NCBI RefSeq assembly: GCF_034355335.1
Contig: NZ_CP136422.1
Span: 573,001 to 637,000 of the forward strand
Source of the DNA: Blautia coccoides
GTDB taxonomy: Bacteria > Bacillota > Clostridia > Lachnospirales > Lachnospiraceae
Direction of reading: 5' to 3'
DNA length: 64,000 bases
This document shows positions 35,910 to 45,078 of the stretch, one piece after another. Under the pieces are notes generated by a model, which did not search any database, was not told the origin of the DNA, and saw only the letters and a list, made by a program, of their open reading frames with translations. The position numbers and the translations under genes were made by a program. Numbering within the stretch: the first letter of the stretch is position 1; every line of letters starts with the position of its first letter.

Positions 35910-36569
35910 GTGAGACGAAAAATGCAGAGAAATATATGGATTGCCGCTGTGATCATCGGACTTCTGGCCACGGTACTGTTGGGAGCTGTGCGCATACATA
36001 CACTGAAGAGAGAGAAAGAGGAGACGCAGCAGCGGCTGGAACATGAGGTGCAGCAGGGCATCGCAAAGGAAATTTTCCGCCTGCACGTGGTTGCCAACAG
36101 CGATACAGATGAGGACCAGAACCTGAAGCTTCATGTAAAGACAAGGATCGTGGACTATCTGGAGGATGTCCTGGGAGAGGACAGATCCCTGGAAGCCACC
36201 AAGGAAGGTGTTTTAACCCACTTAAATGAGATTGAAGATACAGCCAGACAGACCATCGAAGAGGAAGGGTATGACTACCCTGTCACAGCCGCTGTGGAAA
36301 AGACGTATTTTCCTGATAAGACTTACGGGGACTGCACCTTTCCCGCCGGAGAATATGAAGCCCTGAACGTGAAGATTGGGGAGGCAGAAGGGCATAACTG
36401 GTGGTGTGTTCTCTATCCCAGCCTGTGTTTTATTGATGAGTCCCATGGAGTAGTTTCAGAGGAGAAAAAAGAGGACTTAAAGGAAGTTCTGACAGAGGAG
36501 GAGTTTCTTACAATACTGAACGATCCCAAAGAAAGGGATAAGGTGAAAATAGGATTTAAGTGGTTTTAG
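35910..36569 (+). CDS. spoIIR: Stage II sporulation protein R
   Basis: A 219-residue protein with an N-terminal helix (about 9-27) and the SpoIIR domain: FRLHVVANSDTDEDQNLKL, then the C-terminal WWCVLYPSLCF motif. SpoIIR is made in the forespore, exported to the intermembrane space and triggers processing of pro-sigma-E by SpoIIGA in the mother cell. The start is GTG 35910 behind GGAGGG. It is separated by 123 nt from the germination operon; a forespore promoter is expected there but no convincing sigma-F match was found. Confidence 0.93.
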   Translation: MRRKMQRNIWIAAVIIGLLATVLLGAVRIHTLKREKEETQQRLEHEVQQGIAKEIFRLHVVANSDTDEDQNLKLHVKTRIVDYLEDVLGEDRSLEATKEGVLTHLNEIEDTARQTIEEEGYDYPVTAAVEKTYFPDKTYGDCTFPAGEYEALNVKIGEAEGHNWWCVLYPSLCFIDESHGVVSEEKKEDLKEVLTEEEFLTILNDPKERDKVKIGFKWF

Positions 36570-36653
36570 CGGTTGCAGCTTGCATTCTGGCTTCAATGAG
36601 GGTAAAATGGAAACACGGTTAAAATAGAATATAAATTTTAAGAGGGTTTTCAT

Positions 36654-37475
36654 ATGAACCAGAATAAACAGGCACCAATCGGTGTTTTTGATTCCGGAGT
36701 GGGCGGACTTACCGTTGCCAGAGAGATCATGCGCAACCTGCCCGGTGAGAGGATCGTATACTTTGGGGATACCGCAAGGGTGCCCTATGGAAGCAAGTCA
36801 AAAGATATCGTGTTGAAATATTCCCGTCAGATCGTGCGTTTCCTGCAGACCCAGGACGTGAAGGCCATTGTGGTGGCGTGTAATACAGCCAGTGCCATGG
36901 CGCTGGAAACCATACGGGAGGAGATAGATATCCCTATCATCGGTGTGGTGAAGCCGGGAGCAAAGGTGGCTGCACAGACCACCAGGAATAAAAAAATCGG
37001 CCTCATAGGTACAAGAGGTACTGTAAAGTCTGAGCTGTATCCTGCCATCATACATGAATATGATCCACAGATCCAGGTAATAGGCCAGGCCTGTCCCCTG
37101 CTGGTCCCGTTGGTGGAGGAGGGATGGCTAAAGGATGAAGTTACAGTGGAGGTGGCAAAACGCTATCTGGACCCGCTTCTGGAACAGGGGGTGGACACTT
37201 TGATCCTGGGCTGCACCCACTATCCCCTGCTGCGTTCCCTGATGCGTCAGATCGCGGGAGATGGTGTTACTTTGGTGAATCCTGCCTATGAGACTGCCCG
37301 GGCGCTCCGGGAGCTGTTGAAGGAGCATGGGATCGAGAGTGACGGACATGAGGAGGAGGAATTTCCTTACCGCTTCTATGTCAGTGACGCGGAGGAACGT
37401 TTTCAGGAATTTGCAGGTTCCATTCTGCCCTATGATGTGAGGATGACCAAGCAGATTAATATTGAGGAGTATTGA
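36654..37475 (+). CDS. murI: Glutamate racemase
   Basis: A 273-residue cytoplasmic enzyme that interconverts L- and D-glutamate for peptidoglycan. The motifs FDSGVGGLTVAREI, ACNTAS with catalytic Cys76 and GCTHYPLL with catalytic Cys187 are present and correctly spaced. RBS AAGAGGG precedes the ATG. The DUF1934 gene follows immediately, so the two form an operon. Confidence 0.96.
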   Translation: MNQNKQAPIGVFDSGVGGLTVAREIMRNLPGERIVYFGDTARVPYGSKSKDIVLKYSRQIVRFLQTQDVKAIVVACNTASAMALETIREEIDIPIIGVVKPGAKVAAQTTRNKKIGLIGTRGTVKSELYPAIIHEYDPQIQVIGQACPLLVPLVEEGWLKDEVTVEVAKRYLDPLLEQGVDTLILGCTHYPLLRSLMRQIAGDGVTLVNPAYETARALRELLKEHGIESDGHEEEEFPYRFYVSDAEERFQEFAGSILPYDVRMTKQINIEEY

Positions 37476-37477
37476 AT

Positions 37478-37936
37478 ATGACGAAAGATGTGCTGATAAC
37501 AGTAAAAGGGATGCAGGCGATCGACGCCGGAGAGAAACCTGAGGAAGTGGAAGTGGTGGCAAAAGGAGATTATTATTACAGGAACGGCCATCATTTCATT
37601 TGCTACGAGGAGGTTCAGGAAGGGTATGACACCATCACGAAGAATATGATCAAGGTCATGAAGGGCTCTGTGGAGGTGCAGAAAAAAGGACTCACCAACA
37701 CACACATGGTCTTTGAGGAGACCAAGAAGAATCTGACCTATTATGCCACACCATTCGGAGATATGCAGATGGGAATATCCGCCACAAAAATTGACGTGAA
37801 GGAGCAGGAGGAGAATATTGATATCCTCATTGACTATGCTCTGGAGATCAACGAGGTACATACAGCGGACTGCCAGATCTGTGTTAATGTAAAGCCCCAG
37901 GGCGCAGGAAATTTCCATTTGGCGTCATCACGATAA
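37478..37936 (+). CDS. DUF1934 beta-barrel protein
   Basis: A 152-residue protein of the DUF1934 (YwiB-like) family, small calycin-like beta-barrels of unknown function. Recognisable parts are DVLITVKGMQ at the start, YYYRNGHHFICYEE, NMIKVMKGSVEV and the IDYALEIN strand. The ATG at 37478 lies 8 nt after GAGGAG; a TTG at 37472 is the alternative. The gene starts 2 nt after murI and probably shares its mRNA. Confidence 0.85.
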   Translation: MTKDVLITVKGMQAIDAGEKPEEVEVVAKGDYYYRNGHHFICYEEVQEGYDTITKNMIKVMKGSVEVQKKGLTNTHMVFEETKKNLTYYATPFGDMQMGISATKIDVKEQEENIDILIDYALEINEVHTADCQICVNVKPQGAGNFHLASSR

Positions 37937-37987
37937 AACATCCTCCGGTTTAACAGAGATACAGATAAAAAAACAGAGTGAAGATAT

Positions 37988-38036
37988 AAAAAAGCCGTCC
38001 GGGATTTTTCCCGAGCGGCAGTTTTTTATTTTTTCT
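37988..38036. terminator. Bidirectional terminator
   Basis: GCCGTCCGGG and CCCGAGCGGC form a stem around ATTTTT, with A-rich sequence on the left and T-rich sequence on the right. It serves the murI operon on one strand and the convergent small membrane protein gene on the other, whose stop codon lies within the T-rich part. Confidence 0.9.
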
Positions 38037-38517
38037 TCTTTTTGTCTTTGCTTTCCGTTTGGTTTCCCTTTGCAAGATTCTCCGCTTTGAGGCGCATTCT
38101 CTTGAAGAAGCCTTTCTTCTTCTGAGGAGCTTCCAAAGCACCTCGCAGTCCGCGGACACCTGTGATATAGATACCGCTGACCTCTGCTTTGACTTCCTTC
38201 TTTACGGGGATGATCTCAAAGACCTGCTCGTCCGCTACCAGGGTAACGATCCTGGGACCGATTTTGGCTTTGACGATAGGGAGCTTGGAACGTCTCATAA
38301 GCTTCGGTGTCTGGTCGATTACCATCTGGGGAAGACCGGACTGTTTAATGGGAAGCCTCTTTTTATCGATAACCAGCATGGAGACGGACTGCTTTGCTGC
38401 TTCCATCTGTTCCTGCTGTGCTTCCTGCTTTTTCTGTGCCCTCTTGCCAAGAAAATATAAAACGGCAAGAACGACTACTAAAATGATTAAAATAATCAGT
38501 AGAACTTTCCACACCAT
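38026..38517 (-). CDS. Small membrane-anchored basic protein
   Basis: A 163-residue protein with one N-terminal membrane helix (VLLIILIILVVVLAVLYFLG, about 4-24), a short coiled segment, a conserved-looking central part (VIDQTPKLMRRSKLPIVKAK, then VFEIIPVKKEVKAEVSGIYI) and a strongly basic lysine-rich tail. The domain is not recognised. Start at 38517 is supported by AGGAGGT 8 nt upstream; a longer frame from 38664 has no RBS. It is a single gene convergent with DUF1934 and divergent from the PPIase lipoprotein. Confidence 0.75.
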   Translation of the reverse strand: MVWKVLLIILIILVVVLAVLYFLGKRAQKKQEAQQEQMEAAKQSVSMLVIDKKRLPIKQSGLPQMVIDQTPKLMRRSKLPIVKAKIGPRIVTLVADEQVFEIIPVKKEVKAEVSGIYITGVRGLRGALEAPQKKKGFFKRMRLKAENLAKGNQTESKDKKKKK

Positions 38518-38682
38518 TTGTGTTAGACCTCCTAAAATCTGGACTGATAACGCAACTATTATTCTAGCATTGTTTCTGTGAAAAGGCAATAAAAATGTGA
38601 AAGAAAGGGTTCCTTTTTCGGGGCATGTGTGGTATAACTTCCTTATGCGGAAACCAGAAACCACAGACGAAAGGAATTGTAT

Positions 38683-39864
38683 ATGAAGAAAAAACTGATC
38701 ATGGCGCTATTGACACTCAGTATTGCAGTGATGGCAGCAGGATGCGGCGACAAGAAGAGTGACGACAGCAAGAACGATGATAAAAAAACGGAAACTTCCA
38801 CAGAGGATAAAGCAGTAGATACCAACAGCAAAGGCAACGTGGTGGCAGTGGATGTGGATGATATCAGCAAATATGTCAAACTGGGAGATTATAAGAACCT
38901 GGAGGTCACAGAGACAAAGCAGGAGATCGGCGACGCTGACGTGGAGGATTATATCAGCCAGCAGCTCACCTATAAGGCTGAGGAGATCACAGAAGACAGA
39001 CCCGTACAGGAGAACGACACAGTCAACATTGATTACACAGGATACCTGGACGGAGAGGCGTTTGACGGCGGTTCCGCCACAGATGCGGATCTGTTGATCG
39101 GTTCCAATTCCTTTATCGAGGGATTTGAGAGCGGACTGATCGGCAAGAGCAAAGGGGAGGAGGTTACCCTTGACCTGAATTTCCCGGACCCGTACAGCAA
39201 CAATCCTGACCTGGCCGGCAAGGCAGTGCAGTTTAAGGTGAAGATCAACACCATCAAAGCAGCGCCGGAGCTGACGGATGAGTGGGTAAAGAACAACACA
39301 GACTACAAAACAGTAGACGAGTATAAAGAAGAGATCAAGAAATCCCTGAAAGAAAACGCGGACCTGAACTACATGAGCCAGCTCAAATCCGACTTATTTC
39401 AAAAAGTAGTTGAGAACTCAGAGATTACAGAATATCCGGAAAAACCCATGTCCGAGACCATGGAATATGTGAAGAACAAGATCCAGGAGCAGTATGCAAG
39501 CCCAAGCGGCATGACCCTGGACGAGTATTGGGAATCCCAGAGCATTTCCACAGAACAGGCAGAGGAGACCATGACACAGATGGCACAGAATATCCTGCAG
39601 CAGTCTTTGATCGTGCAGGCCATTTTTGACGCGGAAAAAGTACAGCTCTCTGTAAAAGACTATGAAGCGGAGCTTGAGAAGTTTGCAGCGGACTACGGAT
39701 TTAAGGATGCGGCGGCTCTTGAGAGCGCGTACAGCGACGAGACAATGGTGAAGGCCAATGTACTCTGGAGCAAAGCCTGCGAAATCCTTCAGGAGACAGC
39801 AAAAGTGACAGATGTGGCCCCGGATGCGCAGAGCACCGGAGACGAGGGAGAAAAAACTGAATAA
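38683..39864 (+). CDS. Trigger-factor-like PPIase lipoprotein
   Basis: A 393-residue exported lipoprotein with lipobox AAGC (Cys about 21) and a Lys/Asp-rich linker. An FKBP-type prolyl isomerase domain (about 100-190: ENDTVNIDYTGYLDG, IEGFESGLIGKSKGEEV) is followed by a helical trigger-factor C-terminal-like region (about 195-380). It lacks the ribosome-binding domain of true trigger factor, so it is probably an extracellular folding catalyst, comparable in role to PrsA. ATG 38683 follows AAAGGAA. It is a single gene ahead of the PBP. Confidence 0.88.
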   Translation: MKKKLIMALLTLSIAVMAAGCGDKKSDDSKNDDKKTETSTEDKAVDTNSKGNVVAVDVDDISKYVKLGDYKNLEVTETKQEIGDADVEDYISQQLTYKAEEITEDRPVQENDTVNIDYTGYLDGEAFDGGSATDADLLIGSNSFIEGFESGLIGKSKGEEVTLDLNFPDPYSNNPDLAGKAVQFKVKINTIKAAPELTDEWVKNNTDYKTVDEYKEEIKKSLKENADLNYMSQLKSDLFQKVVENSEITEYPEKPMSETMEYVKNKIQEQYASPSGMTLDEYWESQSISTEQAEETMTQMAQNILQQSLIVQAIFDAEKVQLSVKDYEAELEKFAADYGFKDAAALESAYSDETMVKANVLWSKACEILQETAKVTDVAPDAQSTGDEGEKTE

Positions 39865-39873
39865 AGAAAATAC

Positions 39874-39930
39874 TTGACAATAAGTCCTACAGGTGTAATA
39901 TATTGGGTAAAACTATATCTTACGTTTGTA
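39874..39930 (+). promoter_or_regulatory. PBP promoter with two BlaI/MecI-type dyads
   Basis: TTGACA at 39874-39879 and TAATAT at 39896-39901 (16-nt spacing) form a promoter. One dyad, TACAGGTGTA (39888-39897), lies between and onto the hexamers, and a second, TACGTTTGTA (39921-39930), lies 33 bp downstream. Both fit the TACA-N2-TGTA core of BlaI/MecI operators, the second with one mismatch. The gene they precede is a MecA-like penicillin-binding protein, which fits beta-lactam-inducible control. Confidence 0.65.
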
Positions 39931-39974
39931 GGATTTTTGTATAGGGAGTGTATTCTGAATAAGGAGGTTATTTT

Positions 39975-42035
39975 ATGAAGCGAAAGAGAATAGCTGCAGT
40001 GATAGGAGCCATGGCGGCAATTGCCGTCTGTGCGGCGGGAGTATTTCTGTACAAGGCAAAGTTTGAGGAGAAGCGCGAGGATGTATTGAAGGAGTACATG
40101 GGATATATTGAGAAGGGAAGATATGACAAGATGTACGCTTTGCTGGATGAGGCCAGCAGGAATACAGTGAGTGCCGAAGATTTTGTTGTAAGGAACCAGA
40201 AGATTTATGAGGGCATAGAAGCTGATAATATCCGCCTTAATATTTCTGAGAATCAGGAGAAAAGCCAGCCCATATCCTATAAAGTTACCATGGATACCGT
40301 GGCAGGGGAAATTTCCTATGACAATGACACCTTTTTTGAGAAAGAGGGGGGAAAGTGGTGTATAAAGTGGAGTGATTCCATGATATTTCCCGGACTCAAA
40401 GCCTCAGATAAGGTGAGTGTTGTCAGCATAGACGCAAAGCGGGGAGAAATCTATGACAGGAACGGTGAACTTCTGGCGGGACAGGGGACTGTGGCGAATA
40501 TAGGACTTGTACCCGGCAGGATGGCGGTTCAGCCTCAGGATGAGCTGGAAGCTATGGCGGCGCTTCTGGGAACCAGTGCCGGCAGTATTTCCGATAAGCT
40601 GGATGCCTCCTGGGTGAAGGATGATTCCTTCGTGCCGGTGAAGAAGATGACAAATGCCCAGTTGGAGACCCCCGTGGGAGACGGGGAGGCTGCTCTGAAG
40701 GATAAGCTGCTGGAACTTCCTGGTGTGATGATCTCTGACGCAGAGAGCAGGGTTTATCCCTATGGGGAATGTACCTCACATCTTCTGGGCTATGTGCAGG
40801 AGATCAATGCGGAAGAGCTGGAGGAATTAAGAGACAAGGGATATGATGAACAAAGCATTCTGGGGAAAAGTGGTCTTGAGAAACTGTACGAAGACAGGCT
40901 GAAAGCGCAGAAGGGCTATAAGATATCCATTGTGGACTCAGAGGGCAACGAGAAGGAGGCGCTTGCCTCCGCATCTCCCAAGGACGGAGAGAACATCACA
41001 CTGACCATTGATGCACATCTTCAGCAGAGTGTGTATGAACAGTATAAGAATGACAAGAGCAGTTCCATTGTGATGAACCCTAAGACCGGGGAGGTGCTGG
41101 CAATGGTTTCCACACCGACCTTCAACGGCATGGATTTTGTGCTGGGAATGTCTCAGGAAAAGTGGGATTCTTTGAACAATGATGAGAATAAACCCCTGTA
41201 CAACAGAACAAGGGAAAGCTGGGTTCCCGGCTCTGCCTTCAAGCCGGTCACCGGTGCTGTGGGCCTTACGACAGGAACCCTTTCCGCGGACGAGAACCTG
41301 GGAGCCAGCGGGCTTTCCTGGCAAAAGGATGAGAGCTGGGGCGATTACCAGATCACCACTCTGCATGAATACGGGGATGAGGCTGTTCTGCGGAATGCCC
41401 TTATCTATTCAGACAATATATATTTTGCAAAGGCGGCGCTGAAGATTGGGGCGGATACACTGTCAGAGCAGTTGAAAAAACTGGGATTCGGGCAGGATAT
41501 CCCCTTTGAGATCGGGATGAGCAAATCCCAGTATTCCAACGAGGACGGAATATCCTCAGAGATCCAGCTTGCGGACAGCGGCTATGGCCAGGGGCAGATC
41601 CTGGTGAATCCCCTCCATCTGGCATGCATCTATTCTGCATTTGTCAATGAAGGAAATATGATAAAGCCATATCTGGAGATAAAGGACAACAGGAGAGCCG
41701 AATACTGGATAGCAGGCGCGTTCTCCAAGGAAGCTGCCGCTGTGATAAAAGAGGATTTGACAGCAGTCATTGCGGATGAAAATGGAACCGGCCACGGCGC
41801 TTACACAGAAGGAGCAGAGCTGGCAGGCAAGACAGGTACTGCGGAGATCAAGTCATCCCAGGACGATCAAAACGGGACAGAGCTTGGATGGTTTGCCGTA
41901 TTCAATACGGATGGAGAGAAGACAGACAGTTTCCTTATGCTCAATATGGTGGAAGATGTGAAAGACCGCGGAGGAAGCGGTTATGTAGTGGATCTGGACA
42001 AAGCACTGTTGGATGAAATGCTGGCAAAGGAGTGA
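39975..42035 (+). CDS. MecA-like penicillin-binding protein (class B)
   Basis: A 686-residue membrane-anchored DD-transpeptidase that cross-links peptidoglycan. It has an N-terminal helix (about 8-26), an NTF2-like MecA_N domain (about 30-140), a PBP dimerisation domain beginning DAKRGEIYDRNGELLAG, and a transpeptidase domain with Ser420-Ala-Phe-Lys423, Ser479-Asp-Asn481 and Lys619-Thr-Gly621. The MecA_N domain and the BlaI-like operators place it with the PBP2a/PBP3-type group with low beta-lactam affinity, though resistance cannot be read from sequence alone. AAGGAGG precedes the ATG. The next gene starts 6 nt after its stop. Confidence 0.92.
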   Translation: MKRKRIAAVIGAMAAIAVCAAGVFLYKAKFEEKREDVLKEYMGYIEKGRYDKMYALLDEASRNTVSAEDFVVRNQKIYEGIEADNIRLNISENQEKSQPISYKVTMDTVAGEISYDNDTFFEKEGGKWCIKWSDSMIFPGLKASDKVSVVSIDAKRGEIYDRNGELLAGQGTVANIGLVPGRMAVQPQDELEAMAALLGTSAGSISDKLDASWVKDDSFVPVKKMTNAQLETPVGDGEAALKDKLLELPGVMISDAESRVYPYGECTSHLLGYVQEINAEELEELRDKGYDEQSILGKSGLEKLYEDRLKAQKGYKISIVDSEGNEKEALASASPKDGENITLTIDAHLQQSVYEQYKNDKSSSIVMNPKTGEVLAMVSTPTFNGMDFVLGMSQEKWDSLNNDENKPLYNRTRESWVPGSAFKPVTGAVGLTTGTLSADENLGASGLSWQKDESWGDYQITTLHEYGDEAVLRNALIYSDNIYFAKAALKIGADTLSEQLKKLGFGQDIPFEIGMSKSQYSNEDGISSEIQLADSGYGQGQILVNPLHLACIYSAFVNEGNMIKPYLEIKDNRRAEYWIAGAFSKEAAAVIKEDLTAVIADENGTGHGAYTEGAELAGKTGTAEIKSSQDDQNGTELGWFAVFNTDGEKTDSFLMLNMVEDVKDRGGSGYVVDLDKALLDEMLAKE

Positions 42036-42041
42036 TGTGGT

Positions 42042-43262
42042 GTGAGATTAAAAGGGGTTGTGATGTGTGTGACAGCAGTGAGCCTGATCCTTGGAGGATG
42101 CCGGGATACGGCAAAGCAGAAGGCGGACGTGACAGTCAGTGCGGACACAGCGGAGCCTGAGGAACAGGAGGCGGCAGAGGAGGAAAACAGTTACTATGAG
42201 ATGAAGATTCCTGCCGACGAAGCACAAGTCCTCTCTGAGGCTGCTGTACAGGCTGCCAAAAGCTATAAGGACCTGCTTTTACAGGCCAAAAAAAACAGCA
42301 GCAAAGGGGATGTTCTGTCCATGGATACGGTGGCTGCGTTGGTGAAGAAGATGGGGAGTCAGGGCTACGCGGCCCTGGATAAAAGGAACAGGGAGAACAT
42401 GGAGAATTATCAACTGGTAGAAAAGTTTCTGGCAAGTCAGGAGCAAAAAGAGCAGGCTGCTATTACCGTATACAGGATCCATGATGACGGGGGGATGGAT
42501 AAGACCGATTTTACGTCGGACAATACAGGTGCGGTGACTGTCACCGTCACGATCCTGGACTGGAATAAAAAGCAGGAGCCTTATGTGACGGATATGGTGA
42601 GGTACAAGGCATGGAAATGGGAATACACAAAGAAAGGCTATCTGTTCTTTGAGAGATTTATTCCGGATGGGATGGAGGCTGACGGAACGGATGCCATAAG
42701 GGTGCTGCCCCTGGATGAGGAACTGCGCAAAATGTGTGAGGAGTATATAGAACCTATCGGATATGAGGCAAATAACCTGTTCCTGGTGGAATGGGATGAG
42801 GAGAATTTCCAACAGGTGAACTTTAACGATCTTTATGATTTTCTCTATAGGATCGACCAGGGAAGCCTGCCGGACAGCTCCCGGTATCCGAATGGGATTG
42901 GCGGCAGTGAATTTGAAGATTTGATCGAAAAATATTTCAGTATTCCTTTGGAACAATTAAGGCAGCAGGCAGGCTACAACAGCCAAACAGACACATACCC
43001 CTGGACTCAGATAGCAGGGAGCAACAGCGCGGTCTGGACGGAGATGGATCCTGAAGTGGTGGACGCCAGGGATAACGGGGATGGCACCATAACCATGACG
43101 GTTGATGTGGTCAGCCCACAGCTAAGAAGTGATAAACTCTTCACCCACCATGTCACCGTGCGCAGGGCGGACGATGAGGACGGTTTTTTATATGTGTCAA
43201 ACACTCTGGAGCCAGGCGGACAGGTTCCGCCCTATACACCCCGGACAGCGGCCGGACAGTGA
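42042..43262 (+). CDS. Uncharacterised lipoprotein (DUF6070-like)
   Basis: A 406-residue exported lipoprotein; the lipobox is LGGC (Cys about 20), followed by an acidic linker. The mature protein has a helical first part (about 50-130) and a beta-rich remainder with repeated 'TVTVT' strands (VTVTVTILDW; TITMTVDVVS). The fold is not recognised; it resembles the DUF6070 group of clostridial lipoproteins. The start is GTG 42042, 6 nt after the PBP stop, so it should be co-transcribed with and co-regulated by the BlaI-like operators. It may assist or modulate the PBP. Confidence 0.7.
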   Translation: MRLKGVVMCVTAVSLILGGCRDTAKQKADVTVSADTAEPEEQEAAEEENSYYEMKIPADEAQVLSEAAVQAAKSYKDLLLQAKKNSSKGDVLSMDTVAALVKKMGSQGYAALDKRNRENMENYQLVEKFLASQEQKEQAAITVYRIHDDGGMDKTDFTSDNTGAVTVTVTILDWNKKQEPYVTDMVRYKAWKWEYTKKGYLFFERFIPDGMEADGTDAIRVLPLDEELRKMCEEYIEPIGYEANNLFLVEWDEENFQQVNFNDLYDFLYRIDQGSLPDSSRYPNGIGGSEFEDLIEKYFSIPLEQLRQQAGYNSQTDTYPWTQIAGSNSAVWTEMDPEVVDARDNGDGTITMTVDVVSPQLRSDKLFTHHVTVRRADDEDGFLYVSNTLEPGGQVPPYTPRTAAGQ

Positions 43263-43316
43263 CAGGAACCGCTTTTCTGCATATACTGACTATGAGAAGA
43301 ATCAGTGAGGTTTTTT

Positions 43317-43697
43317 ATGGCAGATAAGAGAGTTGACTCCAGGGATGAGATACTGGGGCAGGAGCGGGTGCTGCAGCAGGATATGCGGCGCCTGCGTGCC
43401 AATTATCCGGAGAATGCGGCTTATATCCAGTGCTTTGTGGATGACGCGTGTGACCGTATGGATTATGAGGGCAGCAGGATGTATGATGAACATCCGGATA
43501 AATACATGATGCGCAAGGTCTGTGATTCCATTCACAGTCAGATACGCAGAGAAAGCGGAAGGATGGGCGTAGAATCGGGGTTCTGCAGAAGATGCGGCAA
43601 TCTTCCGGACGAAGCACTGCAGGATTTGATAGAGGTCCTGTTCTTTAATGAAGTGTACAGACGCAGATGCAGGCGCAGACGCTGCAGAAGATTATAG
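43317..43697 (+). CDS. Small protein with Arg/Cys-rich tail
   Basis: A 126-residue cytoplasmic-looking protein, unrecognised. It contains a helical acidic/basic core (QDMRRLRANYPENAAYIQ, then DDACDRMDYEGSRMYDEHPD), a CRRCG pair near 88-91, and ends in RRRCRRRRCRRL. The conserved-looking core occurs in my memory of Lachnospiraceae hypothetical proteins but no function is known. ATG 43317 follows GTGAGG. It stands 55 nt after the lipoprotein gene. The basic tail could bind nucleic acid. Confidence 0.65.
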   Translation: MADKRVDSRDEILGQERVLQQDMRRLRANYPENAAYIQCFVDDACDRMDYEGSRMYDEHPDKYMMRKVCDSIHSQIRRESGRMGVESGFCRRCGNLPDEALQDLIEVLFFNEVYRRRCRRRRCRRL

Positions 43698-43738
43698 TCA
43701 GCTTCGGTTCACAAAACTGCAATTTTTGCAGTCTGTGT

Positions 43739-43780
43739 GCATGCTTTTGCTGCTATGAAGCTGAAAGGCTGAATAGTAAC
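43739..43780 (+). repeat. Dispersed intergenic repeat, copy 2
   Basis: Matches 10,775-10,816 at 39 of 42 positions. A small hairpin CTGCAA-TTT-TTGCAG lies just before it (about 43,717-43,731). It sits in the 220-nt gap before the methyltransferase gene. Confidence 0.7.
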
Positions 43781-43917
43781 TATTAAACAGCATAAAACTA
43801 CACTTGGGGCTTGCGGTTTTGTCATAAAACTTTTACAATAGATATGATACTGTAGCTGTGAAAGTACTAAACAGTTACATGATGCTGATATCAGCATACT
43901 GTTTTAGGAGAGAAAAA

Positions 43918-45078
43918 ATGACAGAACTGGAAAAATTTCTGGATTTATATATAAATGAAGATTTGATCAGGATCATTATCAGCGGCCCCCGTAAAAAAGA
44001 GGGGCCGTCTAAAATACAGATACGCCCTTTATTGCTGAAGGGCCGGGTCATGTATCAGGTTACAAGGACTGTGGGACAGAAAGAGCTTCATGAAAACCAT
44101 GAAAGAGAGGAAGTGCTCTGTCTCACAGACAACTGGATGCAGCAGGATTTCCGCCAGCTTCAACTGGAGGCAAAGGGCATTCAGGGTACAGTTCTTGCCA
44201 GTAAAAAGGGCAGACTTACAATTAAGACTAAGAAAACACAGGGCAGGGAGGATTTTGTTCCCATGCTGACCCACAATCGGCAGAAGAAATATCTGCTGCA
44301 GGAAGGTGTGCCGGTGCCCTATCTGATAGATTTGGGAATTATGAATGAAGCGGGCAGGATCAAGAATGCCCGTTATGATAAATTTAAGCAGCTCAACCGC
44401 TTTTTGGAGTTTATTGAGGATATTCTCCCCAGGCTTCCAAAAGACAGAGAGGTGAATATCATTGATTTTGGGTGCGGCAAATCCTACCTTACATTTGCAA
44501 TGTATCACTATCTGCATGAGCTGAAAGGTTATGATATCCAGGTGATCGGTCTGGATCTGAAGGCTGATGTCATCGAGACATGCAGCCGTCTTGCAGAAAA
44601 ATATCATTACGAAAAACTGCATTTTTATCAGGGAGATATCGCATCCTATGAAGGGTGCAGCCATGTGGATATGGTGGTGACGCTTCATGCCTGTGATACA
44701 GCCACAGATCATGCCCTGGCAAAAGCAGTAAAGTGGGGAGCGTCTGTGATCCTGTCTGTGCCGTGCTGCCAGCATGAGCTGAACCGGCAGATCGCAAATG
44801 ACATCCTGGCCCCTGTGCTTGGATACGGCATATTAAAGGAGCGCTTCGCGGCTATCCTCACAGACGGACTCAGGGCACAGATGCTGGAGAGTGCAGGATA
44901 CGACACGCAGATCCTGGAGTTTATTGATGTGGAGCATACACCCAAGAATCTGCTCATACGAGCAGTGAAAAATGAAAATAAAACAGTCAGCAGACAGCAG
45001 AGACAGGCATGGGAAAAATGCACAGAGGAGTTTCACGCACATCCTACGCTTGCATCACTGTTGTTCTTAGAAGAGTAA
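43918..45078 (+). CDS. SAM-dependent methyltransferase
   Basis: A 386-residue protein with a class I methyltransferase domain (PF13679-like, about 170-330). Motif I is IIDFGCGKSYLTFAMYHYL, the acidic end of strand 2 is VIGLDLKAD, and VVTLHACDTATD and LSVPCCQHEL follow. The N-terminal 150 residues are unrecognised and may bind the substrate, possibly RNA. ATG 43918 has AGGAGAG 6 nt upstream; the frame is open to 43858 but that part looks untranslated. The stop codon lies inside the first arm of the next inverted repeat. Confidence 0.82.
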   Translation: MTELEKFLDLYINEDLIRIIISGPRKKEGPSKIQIRPLLLKGRVMYQVTRTVGQKELHENHEREEVLCLTDNWMQQDFRQLQLEAKGIQGTVLASKKGRLTIKTKKTQGREDFVPMLTHNRQKKYLLQEGVPVPYLIDLGIMNEAGRIKNARYDKFKQLNRFLEFIEDILPRLPKDREVNIIDFGCGKSYLTFAMYHYLHELKGYDIQVIGLDLKADVIETCSRLAEKYHYEKLHFYQGDIASYEGCSHVDMVVTLHACDTATDHALAKAVKWGASVILSVPCCQHELNRQIANDILAPVLGYGILKERFAAILTDGLRAQMLESAGYDTQILEFIDVEHTPKNLLIRAVKNENKTVSRQQRQAWEKCTEEFHAHPTLASLLFLEE

